From an uncultured Clostridium sp. (lineage in GTDB: Bacteria; Cyanobacteriota; Vampirovibrionia; Gastranaerophilales; Gastranaerophilaceae): DNA of 41,275 nucleotides. This document shows positions 8,305 to 16,853 of the stretch, piece after piece. The notes beneath the pieces are model-generated. The model searched no databases, was not told the DNA's origin, and worked only from the letters and a program-made list of their open reading frames with translations. The translations under genes were made by a program, and so were the position numbers. The DNA lies in assembly GCA_905212085.1 (NCBI GenBank), contig CAJMDF010000015.1, positions 1-41,275 on the forward strand. The letters are read 5' to 3'. Numbering within the stretch: the first letter of the stretch is position 1; each line of letters opens with the position of its first letter.

Positions 8305-8895
8305 ATGAGCTTTGTACCGGTAGTAATTGAACAATCAAGCAGAGGTGAAAGATCTTTTGATATATTTTCAAGATTATTAAGAGAAAGAATTATTTTCTTA
8401 GGAACTCCTATTGATGATATGGTAGCAAATTTGGTTGTTGCTCAATTATTGTTATTAGATAGTGAAAATCCTGAAAAAGATATTATGCTATATATTAACA
8501 GTCCTGGTGGATCTGTAACTGCAGGTTTTGCTATTTATGATACAATGCAGCATATTAGAGCTGATGTATCTACTATTTGTTTAGGTCAGGCAGCTTCTAT
8601 GGGTGCGTTCCTTCTATCTTCTGGTGCTAAAGGTAAGAGAATGGCATTGCCTCATTCTAGAGTGTTAATTCACCAACCTTTAGGCGGAGCTCAAGGCCAG
8701 GCTACTGATATTGAAATTCAAGCAGCTGAAATTATCAGAATTAAAAAATCATTAAATGAAATTTTGGCTTCTAATACAGGTCAATCAATTAAAAAAATTG
8801 AAAAAGATACTGATCGTGATTATATCATGACTCCAGCTGAAGCTCTTGAATATGGTATGATCGATAAAGTTGTTACTCGTGACGCTTTGAAATAG
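8305..8895 (+). CDS. clpP: ATP-dependent Clp protease proteolytic subunit
   Basis: A 196-residue ClpP serine protease, which forms the tetradecameric chamber fed by ClpX. The catalytic triad is visible at family positions: Ser98 (GQAASMG), His123 (VLIHQPLGG) and Asp172 (DRDYIM). The N-terminus MSFVPVVIEQSSRGERSFDIFSRLL is typical, with a short propeptide expected. The ATG at 8305 follows AAAGGG. The upstream leader holds unusual repeats and hairpins. clpX begins 59 bp downstream in the same direction, so the two are likely one operon. Confidence 0.98.
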   Translation: MSFVPVVIEQSSRGERSFDIFSRLLRERIIFLGTPIDDMVANLVVAQLLLLDSENPEKDIMLYINSPGGSVTAGFAIYDTMQHIRADVSTICLGQAASMGAFLLSSGAKGKRMALPHSRVLIHQPLGGAQGQATDIEIQAAEIIRIKKSLNEILASNTGQSIKKIEKDTDRDYIMTPAEALEYGMIDKVVTRDALK

Positions 8896-8919
8896 TAAAA
8901 TATAAGTTGTAATATTAAG

Positions 8920-8940
8920 TCTGTCTTTAAAATAGACAGA
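8920..8940 (+). promoter_or_regulatory. Hairpin in the clpP-clpX gap
   Basis: A perfect 7-bp stem TCTGTCT / AGACAGA with a 7-base loop sits directly before the AAAGGG ribosome binding site of clpX. No T-run follows, so it looks like a processing, stability or translation-control hairpin rather than a terminator. Confidence 0.45.
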
Positions 8941-8954
8941 AAGGGTAAAATAAA

Positions 8955-10259
8955 ATGCCAAAACATGATGATAGCAGATTAAAATGTTCATTTTGCGGAA
9001 AATCTCAGGATCAAGTAAAAAAATTGATTGCCGGTCCTGAAGTATATATTTGTGATGAATGTGTTGATTTGTGTAATCAAATTCTTGATGAAGAATTTTT
9101 TGAAAATAAAGATAAAGAAGGAACTGATTCTGAAAAATCAGCAGAAGAAAAACCTATTCCAAAACCTCATGAAATAAAAGCTTATCTTGATGAATATATT
9201 GTTGGTCAAGATGATGCTAAAAAGGTTTTGTCTGTTGCTGTTTATAACCATTATAAACGTTTAAAACACAATAAAGAAGCTGATTTAAAAGATAATGTCG
9301 AAATTCAAAAGTCAAATATTCTTTTAGTAGGACCTACAGGTTCAGGTAAAACACTTTTAGCTCAAACTTTAGCTAAAATGTTAGATGTTCCGTTTGCTGT
9401 AGCTGATGCTACTACATTGACAGAAGCTGGATATGTAGGTGATGATGTTGAAAATATTCTTCTACGTCTTTATCAAAATGCTGAATTTGATTCTTCAAAA
9501 GCAGAACGTGGGATTATTTATATAGATGAAATTGATAAAATTTCAAGAAAGTCTGAAAATACATCAATTACACGTGATGTATCTGGTGAAGGTGTACAAC
9601 AGGCATTATTAAAAATGATTGAAGGTACAGTAGCTCATGTTCCTCCTCAAGGTGGAAGAAAGCACCCTCATCAAGAATTTATTGAAATTGATACAAGTAA
9701 TATCTTATTTATCGTTGGCGGTGCTTTTGTAGGCTTAGAAAAAATCGTTGAACGTAGAGCAGGGGAAGGCACATCTGTTGGTTTCGGAGCTAAAGCTCCT
9801 ATGACTCAAGCAGAAAAAGATGCTGCGGCTGTTCGTATGTTGAAAAAATTACAGCCTGAAGACTTGTTAAAATTCGGTTTGATACCTGAATTTATTGGTC
9901 GTGTTCCAATTTATGCTGTTCTTGATGAATTAAATGAAAAAACATTAAAAATGATTTTGACAGAACCTAAAAATGCTGTATTAAAGCAGTACAAATGCTT
10001 ATTGGAAATGGATGGCGTTGATTTAGAATTTGAACCTGAAGCTATTGATTTGATTGCTCAAGAAGCAATTAAACGTAAGACAGGTGCAAGAGCATTAAGA
10101 TCTATTGTGGAAGAGATAATGCTTGATGTTATGTATGATGTTCCGACCAAAAAGGATATAACTAAATTTACTGTTACAGCAGATATGGTAAGGAATAGAA
10201 AAAATGCAGAGGTTGTTAAATTACCAACTACCTCAAAAGAAAAAGAAATAACAGCATAG
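8955..10259 (+). CDS. clpX: ATP-dependent Clp protease ATP-binding subunit ClpX
   Basis: A 434-residue AAA+ unfoldase that delivers substrates to ClpP. The N-terminal zinc-binding domain has Cys11, Cys14, Cys33 and Cys36 (KCSFCG...YICDEC). The Walker A GPTGSGKT is at about 126-133, Walker B is IIYIDEIDK, and the segments GEGVQQALLKMIEG, GLIPEFIGRVP (sensor 1 region) and GARALRS (sensor 2) follow. All key residues are intact. An AAAGGG box precedes the ATG. It follows clpP and ends just before an inverted repeat at the start of the next small gene. Confidence 0.98.
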   Translation: MPKHDDSRLKCSFCGKSQDQVKKLIAGPEVYICDECVDLCNQILDEEFFENKDKEGTDSEKSAEEKPIPKPHEIKAYLDEYIVGQDDAKKVLSVAVYNHYKRLKHNKEADLKDNVEIQKSNILLVGPTGSGKTLLAQTLAKMLDVPFAVADATTLTEAGYVGDDVENILLRLYQNAEFDSSKAERGIIYIDEIDKISRKSENTSITRDVSGEGVQQALLKMIEGTVAHVPPQGGRKHPHQEFIEIDTSNILFIVGGAFVGLEKIVERRAGEGTSVGFGAKAPMTQAEKDAAAVRMLKKLQPEDLLKFGLIPEFIGRVPIYAVLDELNEKTLKMILTEPKNAVLKQYKCLLEMDGVDLEFEPEAIDLIAQEAIKRKTGARALRSIVEEIMLDVMYDVPTKKDITKFTVTADMVRNRKNAEVVKLPTTSKEKEITA

Positions 10260-10275
10260 GAAATTTTATTAATGT

Positions 10276-10327
10276 CTACTAGTAAAAAATTTTATGAGGC
10301 TTATTTTTTATTTTTTTTTACTAGTAG
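10276..10327 (+). repeat. 14-bp inverted repeat spanning the start of the downstream membrane-protein gene
   Basis: The arms CTACTAGTAAAAAA (10276-10289) and TTTTTTACTAGTAG (10314-10327) match perfectly around a 24-base loop. The loop holds the ATG at 10294, and the right arm lies within a run of nine T. No T-run follows the right arm, so it is not a classical terminator. See the hunt entry on a possible T9-dependent frame. Confidence 0.6.
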
Positions 10328-10782
10328 CATTAATTTTTTCTTTATTCATTGTTTTATTTCGACCTCTTAATATATTATTTTTTAATCCTGAACGTTTTGA
10401 ATGCTCAAGGTCGCAAGATAGATGTGTTTATGTAAATTCTAAACAAGATGTAGTATATAATTTGTCTAAAATTCGTTCAGCCTATTGTCGTAAAATTTAT
10501 CATCCTGGTATTAAAACAGGACATTCTGAAACTTGGTTTTATATTGAAATAGATGATATGAGTTTAAATCAAGTGCCAATTTACAGAACAGGATTTTGTG
10601 ATAATCAGTCAGATAAATTTAATAGTTATTTAAATTCTAGAGATGATAATTTTAAAATTAAACAAATCATAGATAATAATCAAATTTCAATTTCTTTATA
10701 TATACTTGTATTTGTTTTGTTTTTTTGTTCATTTTTAAAAAAAATTTTTGTTGAAATTATAAAATATTTTTTTAAGTCTTAA
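10294..10782 (+). CDS. Small membrane protein of unknown function
   Basis: A 162-residue protein with a hydrophobic helix at each end (about residues 3-28 and 132-150) and a roughly 100-residue polar domain between them. That domain has several cysteines (ECSRSQDRC, AYCRKI, TGFCDN), suggesting an extracytoplasmic region with possible disulfides. I do not recognise the family. The ATG at 10294 has no visible ribosome binding site. A better placed ATG at 10272 (after AGGAAA) reads MSTSKKFYEAYFLFFF and would join this frame if the nine-T run were one base shorter. The true N-terminus is therefore uncertain. It lies between clpX and polA. Confidence 0.65.
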   Translation: MRLIFYFFLLVALIFSLFIVLFRPLNILFFNPERFECSRSQDRCVYVNSKQDVVYNLSKIRSAYCRKIYHPGIKTGHSETWFYIEIDDMSLNQVPIYRTGFCDNQSDKFNSYLNSRDDNFKIKQIIDNNQISISLYILVFVLFFCSFLKKIFVEIIKYFFKS

Positions 10783-10822
10783 CATATTTGTAAATTCTTC
10801 GTATTTATGAAAAAATAGATAT

Positions 10823-13675
10823 ATGAATGATAGCAAAACACTTATTTTAATTGATGGTCATGCGTTAGCATTTAGACAATATTATGCTTTAGAGAGAACT
10901 AATATGAGGACATCTGATGGTGTCCCTACTTGGGCTGTTTATGGATTTTTTAAAGCAATTTTTGATTTGTTAAAAAATGAAGATTTGAAACCTGATGCAA
11001 TTGCAGTTGCTTTTGATGTAAGTCATAAAACATTCAGGACTGATGCTTACTCTGATTATAAGTGTAATCGTTCTGCTATGCCTGATCCTATGCAGGCTCA
11101 AATGGGTTTGATTTATGAAGGATTAAGAGCTTTTAATATTCCGATTTATACAAAAGAAGGTTTTGAGGCTGATGATGTAATCGGTACTATTTCAAAAAAA
11201 GCATGCGAACTTGGACATAAAGTTTTGATTTTAACAGGGGATCAGGATGCTTTTCAGCTTGTTGATAAAGAAGGCTGCATAAAAGTTATATTGCCGACAA
11301 AAGGCGAACTTGTTGAATATAATTGGGATAAGATTTTTGAAAAATTAGGAGTTTATCCAAATCAAGTGATTGACTATAAAGGTTTGCGAGGTGATGTGTC
11401 AGATTGTATTCCTGGAGTTAAAGGAATCGGAGAAAAGACGGCTCAAAAACTACTAGCAAGATATGGTAATTTAGATGCTATTTTGAAAGATTGTGAGAAT
11501 ATTCCTGAAAAAGCTGTAAGAGAAAGAATTTGTGCAGGTATTGAGCAGGCTAAGATGAGTCAATATCTTGCAACTATTGTGAGAGATCTTGATGTTAATT
11601 TTGATTTTGACAGTGCAAAAATTAATTTACCAGATGTATCTGTAGTTACTGATTTTTTGAAAAAAATGCAATTTTATACATTTATAAAAAATATAAATGA
11701 GATTTTGTATTCTTTTGATAAAATTGAAAGAACTGCTCCTGTTGCTGATTCTAATTCTTCAGATTCAATGCAGTTAGGATTTTTTGCAGAAGCTGTAAAT
11801 GAGGAAATTAATAAAGAATCAAAATTTGAATTTGATAAGAAATTAATTACTGATTCAAAAGATTTTTCTGACATGTTAGACGAATTAATGAATCAATCTT
11901 TAATCGCTTTTAATATTTATGCAGATGTAAAAAATGCTGTTGATTCAAAAGTAATCGGTTTTGCTTTCGCTTATAACAAAGATATTACAGCTGACAAGCA
12001 TATTAATTTTAAAGATTCTGATTTTATAGCAAAGACATTTTATATTCCGATAAGCCATTCAAATATTGAAAATCAATTGCGATTAGACGATGTGATTAAT
12101 GATTTAAAATCTTTATTTGAAAATGAGTTAATTTGTAAGACAACTCATAATGCTAAAAATGCTTATAATATATTAAGAAATTTAGGAATTTTAGCAAAAG
12201 GTATAATTTTTGATACTGCACTAGCAAGTTATGTGAAAGATCCGCAAAGAAATCATGAATTAGATGTACAATCAATGGAGCACTTAGAGCATGCAATTTC
12301 TCCTTTTGCTCCTTTTGAAAAAAATAAGAAAAAGCAGATTTCTTTTTCAGATGCTCCTTTTGAGAGTGTTTTAAGTTTTGCAGCTGATGAAACTTTTATA
12401 ATTTTAGAGTTGACCAAATTTTGGATAAATAATCTGGATAAAAAAGAGTTAGAACTGACTTATAATGTCGAAGTTCCTTTGACATTTGTCCTTGCCGATA
12501 TGGAATATACGGGTGTTTCTGTAGATGAAAATTACTTGCACAAACTTACTATATCAATGAACAACCAATTAGCCCAAATTGAGGGGCGTATATATGAGAT
12601 TGCAGGTGAGGTGTTTAATATAAATTCTCCTCGTCAGGTTGGTGAAGTTTTATTTGAAAAATTGGGTCTTAAGGCAAAGAAAAAGCGCGGCAAGACTAAT
12701 TATTCAACAAATGCTGCTGTCTTAGAGGAATTAGCTGAAGAATATGAAATTGCACAGTTGATTTTAGATTATAGAAAGTTTGCAAAATTAAAATCAACAT
12801 ACACAGAGGCATTACCTGCATTGATTGATAGAAAAGATAATAGAATTCATACAACTTATAATCAAACTGTGACAGCTACTGGTAGACTATCTTCATCTAA
12901 TCCTAATTTACAAAATATTCCAATCAGAACAGAGGAAGGTAATAAAATCAGAAATGCTTTTGTTGCCGCAGATAAAAAAAATGGATTAATTTTATCTGCA
13001 GATTATTCTCAAATTGAATTGAGATTGTTAGCTCATATTTCTCAAGATAAGCATCTTTTAGAGGCTTTTAACAGTGGAGTTGATGTACATACATTAACAG
13101 CTTCAAAAGTTTTTGAAGTTCCTGTAGAAAAAGTAACTAAAGAAATGCGTTATAAGTCAAAAGCTGTTAATTTCGGAATTATTTATGGTCAAAGCAAATA
13201 TGGACTTGCAAAATCTCTGGGTATTTCTAATGCTGATGCAGAAAGTTTTATTGAAAAATATTTTGCTACATATCCGAAGGTAAGGGCTTATATGGAAGGG
13301 ACTGTTATTGAAGCAGAAGAAAAAGGTTTTGTTGAAACTATATTTGGAAGAAAGAGATATCTTGCAACAGAGCTATCAAGTTCTAACGGAATGATTAGGG
13401 AATTTGCAAAGAGAGCAGCTATTAATCAACCGATACAAGGTACTGCTGCGGATTTAATGAAAATTGCAATGATTGATTTTTCAAATAAGTTAAAAGAAAA
13501 TAACCTTAAATCAAAAATGATTATGCAGGTGCATGATGAACTTGTAGTAGAGGTTGTAAAATCTGAATTAGATATTGTAACTAAGCTTGTAAAAGAGGCA
13601 ATGGAACTTAATCAGCCTTTATCTGTTCCTTTAGTTGTTGATGTGAATGTAGGTGAATCATGGAAAGAGTTATAA
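10823..13675 (+). CDS. polA: DNA polymerase I
   Basis: A 950-residue family A polymerase for gap filling and Okazaki-fragment processing. The 5' nuclease domain (about 1-290) has LIDGHALAFRQYYA and FEADDVIGT...LTGDQDAFQLV. The middle 3'-5' exonuclease fold has lost its catalytic residues: the DxE site reads FNIYA instead of FDTET, the Asp of motif II is replaced (HNAKNAYNIL), and motif III reads FAADE. The polymerase domain is intact: motif A DYSQIELR, motif B with KAVNFGIIYG, motif C QVHDELVVEV. Loss of proofreading resembles Taq and Bacillus enzymes. The 3' end overlaps the next gene by 16 bp. Confidence 0.97.
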   Translation: MNDSKTLILIDGHALAFRQYYALERTNMRTSDGVPTWAVYGFFKAIFDLLKNEDLKPDAIAVAFDVSHKTFRTDAYSDYKCNRSAMPDPMQAQMGLIYEGLRAFNIPIYTKEGFEADDVIGTISKKACELGHKVLILTGDQDAFQLVDKEGCIKVILPTKGELVEYNWDKIFEKLGVYPNQVIDYKGLRGDVSDCIPGVKGIGEKTAQKLLARYGNLDAILKDCENIPEKAVRERICAGIEQAKMSQYLATIVRDLDVNFDFDSAKINLPDVSVVTDFLKKMQFYTFIKNINEILYSFDKIERTAPVADSNSSDSMQLGFFAEAVNEEINKESKFEFDKKLITDSKDFSDMLDELMNQSLIAFNIYADVKNAVDSKVIGFAFAYNKDITADKHINFKDSDFIAKTFYIPISHSNIENQLRLDDVINDLKSLFENELICKTTHNAKNAYNILRNLGILAKGIIFDTALASYVKDPQRNHELDVQSMEHLEHAISPFAPFEKNKKKQISFSDAPFESVLSFAADETFIILELTKFWINNLDKKELELTYNVEVPLTFVLADMEYTGVSVDENYLHKLTISMNNQLAQIEGRIYEIAGEVFNINSPRQVGEVLFEKLGLKAKKKRGKTNYSTNAAVLEELAEEYEIAQLILDYRKFAKLKSTYTEALPALIDRKDNRIHTTYNQTVTATGRLSSSNPNLQNIPIRTEEGNKIRNAFVAADKKNGLILSADYSQIELRLLAHISQDKHLLEAFNSGVDVHTLTASKVFEVPVEKVTKEMRYKSKAVNFGIIYGQSKYGLAKSLGISNADAESFIEKYFATYPKVRAYMEGTVIEAEEKGFVETIFGRKRYLATELSSSNGMIREFAKRAAINQPIQGTAADLMKIAMIDFSNKLKENNLKSKMIMQVHDELVVEVVKSELDIVTKLVKEAMELNQPLSVPLVVDVNVGESWKEL

Positions 13676-14085
13676 AATATATATTATTAGCTGTAAGTTT
13701 TGTTTTTATTTTTTCAGCTTTTCCTGTAAAAGCTGAAGAAGGTATGTCTTTGAGTACACTTATTACTCCTCAAAACGTTAGTTTTAATACTTGTACAAGA
13801 ACTTATATTTTACCTGCTGATAAATTATTTTATATGGCAATAGCGAGTGCAAATGCTAACAGATTTGAAATAGATGAAATTCAGTCTAAGACTGGATATA
13901 TTTTATTTACAGCAGTTAATAAACAATATCTTGTAAGTGTTGTAAAGGTGGATTCAACTCATTCAATGTTAAAAATTACTCCGACTAATAATAATTATTT
14001 TTTCCCACCCGGAGTAGTTTTAAATTTCTTTAAATATATTGATTTGTATGGGGCAACCCCTTTTGTTACAGTGCCAAAAGTGTAA
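13660..14085 (+). CDS. Exported protein of unknown function
   Basis: A 141-residue protein with a clear signal peptide (about residues 1-25, ending FPVKAEEG). The mature part of about 115 residues is beta-rich by composition. I see no known family. Its ATG lies inside the last codons of polA (16-bp overlap), so its translation is probably coupled to polA. Its stop codon directly abuts the stop of convergent tlyA. Location is likely periplasmic or outer surface. Confidence 0.7.
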   Translation: MERVIKYILLAVSFVFIFSAFPVKAEEGMSLSTLITPQNVSFNTCTRTYILPADKLFYMAIASANANRFEIDEIQSKTGYILFTAVNKQYLVSVVKVDSTHSMLKITPTNNNYFFPPGVVLNFFKYIDLYGATPFVTVPKV

Positions 14086-14895
14086 TTAATTTAATGTCTC
14101 AAATGCATTGTCAACAATTGATTTAATATCAAAAGTTGTTTCTTCACCGCTTTTTGTTGAAAGCCAGATTAGGTATTCAATATTGCCGGAAGGACCTTTT
14201 ATTGATGAAAAAGTCAGTCCGTTAATTTTGTAATTTAGATTTTTTGCAAAATTTATGACATTTTCTATTACTTCGATATGAACTTTTTTATCTCTTACAA
14301 CCCCACCTTTTTCAACTTTTTCTTTGCCTGCTTCAAATTGAGGTTTGATAAGGCATACCATTTCATGAAATTCAGGGTTAAGCAATTTTTTTAGGTTTTC
14401 TAGAACTTTTGTCAAAGATATGAAAGATAAGTCACTTACCAAAAGATCTGCAACAGGCTCATTTTTGTCATATATTTCATCAAAAGAACATATTTTTAAG
14501 TTTGTTCTTTCTATAGTTTTAACTCTCTTATCTGAACGTATTTTCCAGTCAAGCTGTCCATATCCTACATCTGCTGCATATACAAATTTAGCACCATTTT
14601 GTAAAAGACAATCAGTAAAGCCTCCTGTTGAAGCTCCTGCATCAAAACAAATTCTATCTTTTACTTTTACAGGAAATGTATCAAGTGCTTTTTTTAGTTT
14701 AAATCCGCCTCTGGAAACGAATGGCATTGATTTTACTTGAATATCATACTCTTTTGATGGGTTTATTTGAAAACCTGCTTTTGTTATGTACTCATCATTA
14801 ATTTTTACATGCCCTGCAAGTATTGCGGCTGCAGCTTTACTTTTTGTTTCAAAGTAGCCTAAATCAGTTAAATATTTATCAAGTCTTTCTTTCAT
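14086..14895 (-). CDS. tlyA: TlyA family rRNA (cytidine-2'-O)-methyltransferase
   Basis: A 269-residue TlyA protein: an S4 RNA-binding domain (MKERLDKYLTDLGYFETKSKAAAAILAGHVKINDE, residues 1-60) followed by an FtsJ-like SAM methyltransferase fold. The SAM-binding motif is DAGASTGGFTDCLL; DLSFISL and LIKPQFEAGKEKVEKGGVV are further family marks. Members methylate 16S and/or 23S rRNA cytidines; the historical name is hemolysin A. The ATG overlaps the tatD stop (ATGA), so the two genes are coupled. It converges on the exported-protein gene with no gap. Confidence 0.93.
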   Translation of the reverse strand: MKERLDKYLTDLGYFETKSKAAAAILAGHVKINDEYITKAGFQINPSKEYDIQVKSMPFVSRGGFKLKKALDTFPVKVKDRICFDAGASTGGFTDCLLQNGAKFVYAADVGYGQLDWKIRSDKRVKTIERTNLKICSFDEIYDKNEPVADLLVSDLSFISLTKVLENLKKLLNPEFHEMVCLIKPQFEAGKEKVEKGGVVRDKKVHIEVIENVINFAKNLNYKINGLTFSSIKGPSGNIEYLIWLSTKSGEETTFDIKSIVDNAFETLN

Positions 14896-15647
14896 ATATT
14901 AAATACTCTTTCTGCATTTTGAGTTGTAATCTTATCTATTTTTTCAAATGATGTATCACGGAGTCTTGCAATTTCTTCAGCAACGTATTTTACATATGCA
15001 GGTTGATTTGTTTTCCCTCTATATGGAACTGGAGTAAGATATGGTGCATCTGTTTCTAATAATAAGTTTTCTATTGGTATGTTCTTTGCGACTTCTTTCA
15101 TTTTTATTGCGTTTTTAAACGTTACAACTCCACCAAGTGCTATGTACCAGCCTTCTTTTACACATTCTTTTGCAAATTCAACACTTCCTGAAAAACAATG
15201 CATAATTATTTGGGAATTTTTATTGTATTCTTTTAAAATATCATATGTATCTTTATGTGCTTCTCTGTCATGAATTGATATAGGAAGATTTAATTCATTA
15301 GCTAATTTTATTTGCTTTATAAAGACTTCTTTTTGCAAATCATTAAAACTTTTATCCCAGTAATAATCAAGACCTATTTCTCCAATGCCTATAATTTTTT
15401 TATTTTCAGAATATTTTTTTATTTTATCAGTTAAATTATCATCCCAATCTTTTACTTCTGATGGATGAACTCCTAAAAGACCATATACATTTTCGTACTT
15501 GTTTGCAATATCAAATACGATATCAATGTCAGATGGGTATGCTGCAGGCAGGATAATTTTTTCAACTCCGTTATTTTCAGCATTTGTAATTATTTCATCT
15601 ATAGTAAATTCTTCTATGCAATTAATATGTGAATGTGTATCAATCAT
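14892..15647 (-). CDS. tatD: TatD family metal-dependent DNase
   Basis: A 251-residue TatD-type hydrolase with the metal-binding residues in order: DTHSHIN at the N-terminus, GEIGLDYYWD near residue 90, PISIHDREA near 130, MHCFSGS near 150 and LLETDAPYLTP near 195. Family members are 3'-5' exonucleases acting on DNA/RNA in repair or turnover. It leads a two-gene unit with tlyA (4-base ATGA overlap). It is divergent from gatD across 41 bp. A TATAAT lies only four bases before its ATG on the minus strand, so its message may have almost no leader. Confidence 0.93.
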   Translation of the reverse strand: MIDTHSHINCIEEFTIDEIITNAENNGVEKIILPAAYPSDIDIVFDIANKYENVYGLLGVHPSEVKDWDDNLTDKIKKYSENKKIIGIGEIGLDYYWDKSFNDLQKEVFIKQIKLANELNLPISIHDREAHKDTYDILKEYNKNSQIIMHCFSGSVEFAKECVKEGWYIALGGVVTFKNAIKMKEVAKNIPIENLLLETDAPYLTPVPYRGKTNQPAYVKYVAEEIARLRDTSFEKIDKITTQNAERVFNI

Positions 15648-15670
15648 ATAGAGATTATAACACGATTATG

Positions 15671-15679
15671 TGATATAAT
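15671..15679 (+). promoter_or_regulatory. Extended -10 promoter of gatD
   Basis: TGA-TATAAT forms an extended -10. The ATG is nine bases after the hexamer, so the mRNA would have a 5' leader of about 3 bases. The -35 region is weak. Confidence 0.5.
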
Positions 15680-15688
15680 TAAGTAAGC

Positions 15689-16423
15689 ATGGAAGAGAAA
15701 AATTTAAAAATATCAATAGCTCATTTATATCCCAAATTGTTAAATTTATACGGTGATATGGGAAATATTATTACTCTAAAAAAGCGTTGCGAATGGCGTG
15801 GCATTAAAGTTGAGTATGAAGAAATTAATTCAGGAGATTCTATTACTTCTCACGATTTATATTTTATAGGCGGTGGTCAGGATAAGCAGCAGCAAGATGT
15901 CGCTGGTGAATTATATAAGAATAAAGAATTTCTTCATGAAGAAAGAGATAATGGTGCTCTTTTTCTCGGTATTTGCGGTGGCTACCAATTATTTGGACAT
16001 TATTATCAACCATTTGACGGGGATAAATTATTAGGAATTAGCCTAATGGATGCTTATACTGTAGCTGGAAAAAAGAGATTTATTGGGAATGTTACAGTTG
16101 AAACTGATTTTTTAACCCCTTCTACCTTAGTTGGCTTTGAAAATCATAGCGGTTTGACTTATTTGCAAGGTGATACAAAGCCATTAGGAAAAGTTGTTGT
16201 TGGTAATGGTAACAATGGTCAGGATAAGACTGCAGGTGGGCGATTTAAAAATGTGTTCGGAACATATTTACATGGATCGTTGTTGCCTAAAAATCCACAT
16301 TTTGCGGATTATTTAATTTCTCTTGCATTAGAAAAACGTTATGGTGAAAAAATAGAATTATCAAAGTTAGATGATAAATTGGAAATAATGACGCATAATT
16401 CATTAGTAGGGAAAGCATATTAA
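15689..16423 (+). CDS. gatD: Lipid II isoglutaminyl synthase glutaminase subunit GatD
   Basis: A 244-residue class I glutamine amidotransferase of the CobB/CobQ-like group. HLYPKLLNLYGDMGNIITL near the N-terminus is the GatD signature. The nucleophile Cys is in FLGICGGYQLFG near residue 95, and the catalytic His is in GTYLHGSLLPKNP near residue 195. With MurT, GatD amidates the D-Glu of the peptidoglycan stem peptide. No murT lies beside it, although the two are often adjacent. The gene has almost no mRNA leader and only weak Shine-Dalgarno complementarity. The gtrA gene starts 1 bp after its stop. Confidence 0.88.
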   Translation: MEEKNLKISIAHLYPKLLNLYGDMGNIITLKKRCEWRGIKVEYEEINSGDSITSHDLYFIGGGQDKQQQDVAGELYKNKEFLHEERDNGALFLGICGGYQLFGHYYQPFDGDKLLGISLMDAYTVAGKKRFIGNVTVETDFLTPSTLVGFENHSGLTYLQGDTKPLGKVVVGNGNNGQDKTAGGRFKNVFGTYLHGSLLPKNPHFADYLISLALEKRYGEKIELSKLDDKLEIMTHNSLVGKAY

Positions 16424-16424
16424 A

Positions 16425-16850
16425 ATGACAAAGGAAGCTTTATTATCATTGTATAATAGATGGTGTGGTATATCTGATAAAATTCGTTTTCTTCTAGTCG
16501 GTGGTTGGAATGCTGCTTTTTCTTATATAATATTTGCAATAGCGGTATATCTGTTAGGACATGAAAATTATCAGATTTGTGTTGCATTGCAATGGATTAT
16601 CTCATCTGTATTTTCTTTTGTTAATCAAAAAGTTTTTGTATTCTGTACCAAAGGGCATTGGATAAAAGAGTATTTTAAATGCTGTACAACTTGGGTTGTA
16701 AGTTATTTGTGCAATGCATTAATTCTCGAATTTATAGTAAGATTTGTGTCAAAAAATGTTTATGTTGGACAATTTTTTTCGATATTTTTAGCTTCAATTG
16801 TAACATATGTCTTATTCAAATATTTTGCTTTCCGTCATCATAAAAAGTAA
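16425..16850 (+). CDS. GtrA family membrane protein
   Basis: A 141-residue protein with four predicted transmembrane helices and the GtrA-type opening RFLLVGGWNAAFSYIIFAI. ISSVFSFVNQKVFVF follows, and it ends with VTYVLFKYFAFRHHKK. Family members are thought to help flip polyprenyl-linked sugars or otherwise serve cell-surface polysaccharide synthesis. It starts 1 bp after gatD with AGGGAAAG as ribosome binding site, so it is co-transcribed with a peptidoglycan-modifying gene. The specific substrate is not known. Confidence 0.87.
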   Translation: MTKEALLSLYNRWCGISDKIRFLLVGGWNAAFSYIIFAIAVYLLGHENYQICVALQWIISSVFSFVNQKVFVFCTKGHWIKEYFKCCTTWVVSYLCNALILEFIVRFVSKNVYVGQFFSIFLASIVTYVLFKYFAFRHHKK

Positions 16851-16853
16851 ATT

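Noticed and set aside
8186..8371. A minus-strand ORF across the clpP leader with two PFRRL repeats
   Set aside because: The apparent protein repeats come from the direct DNA repeats of the clpP leader, and the ORF overlaps the start of clpP. No ribosome binding site was seen.
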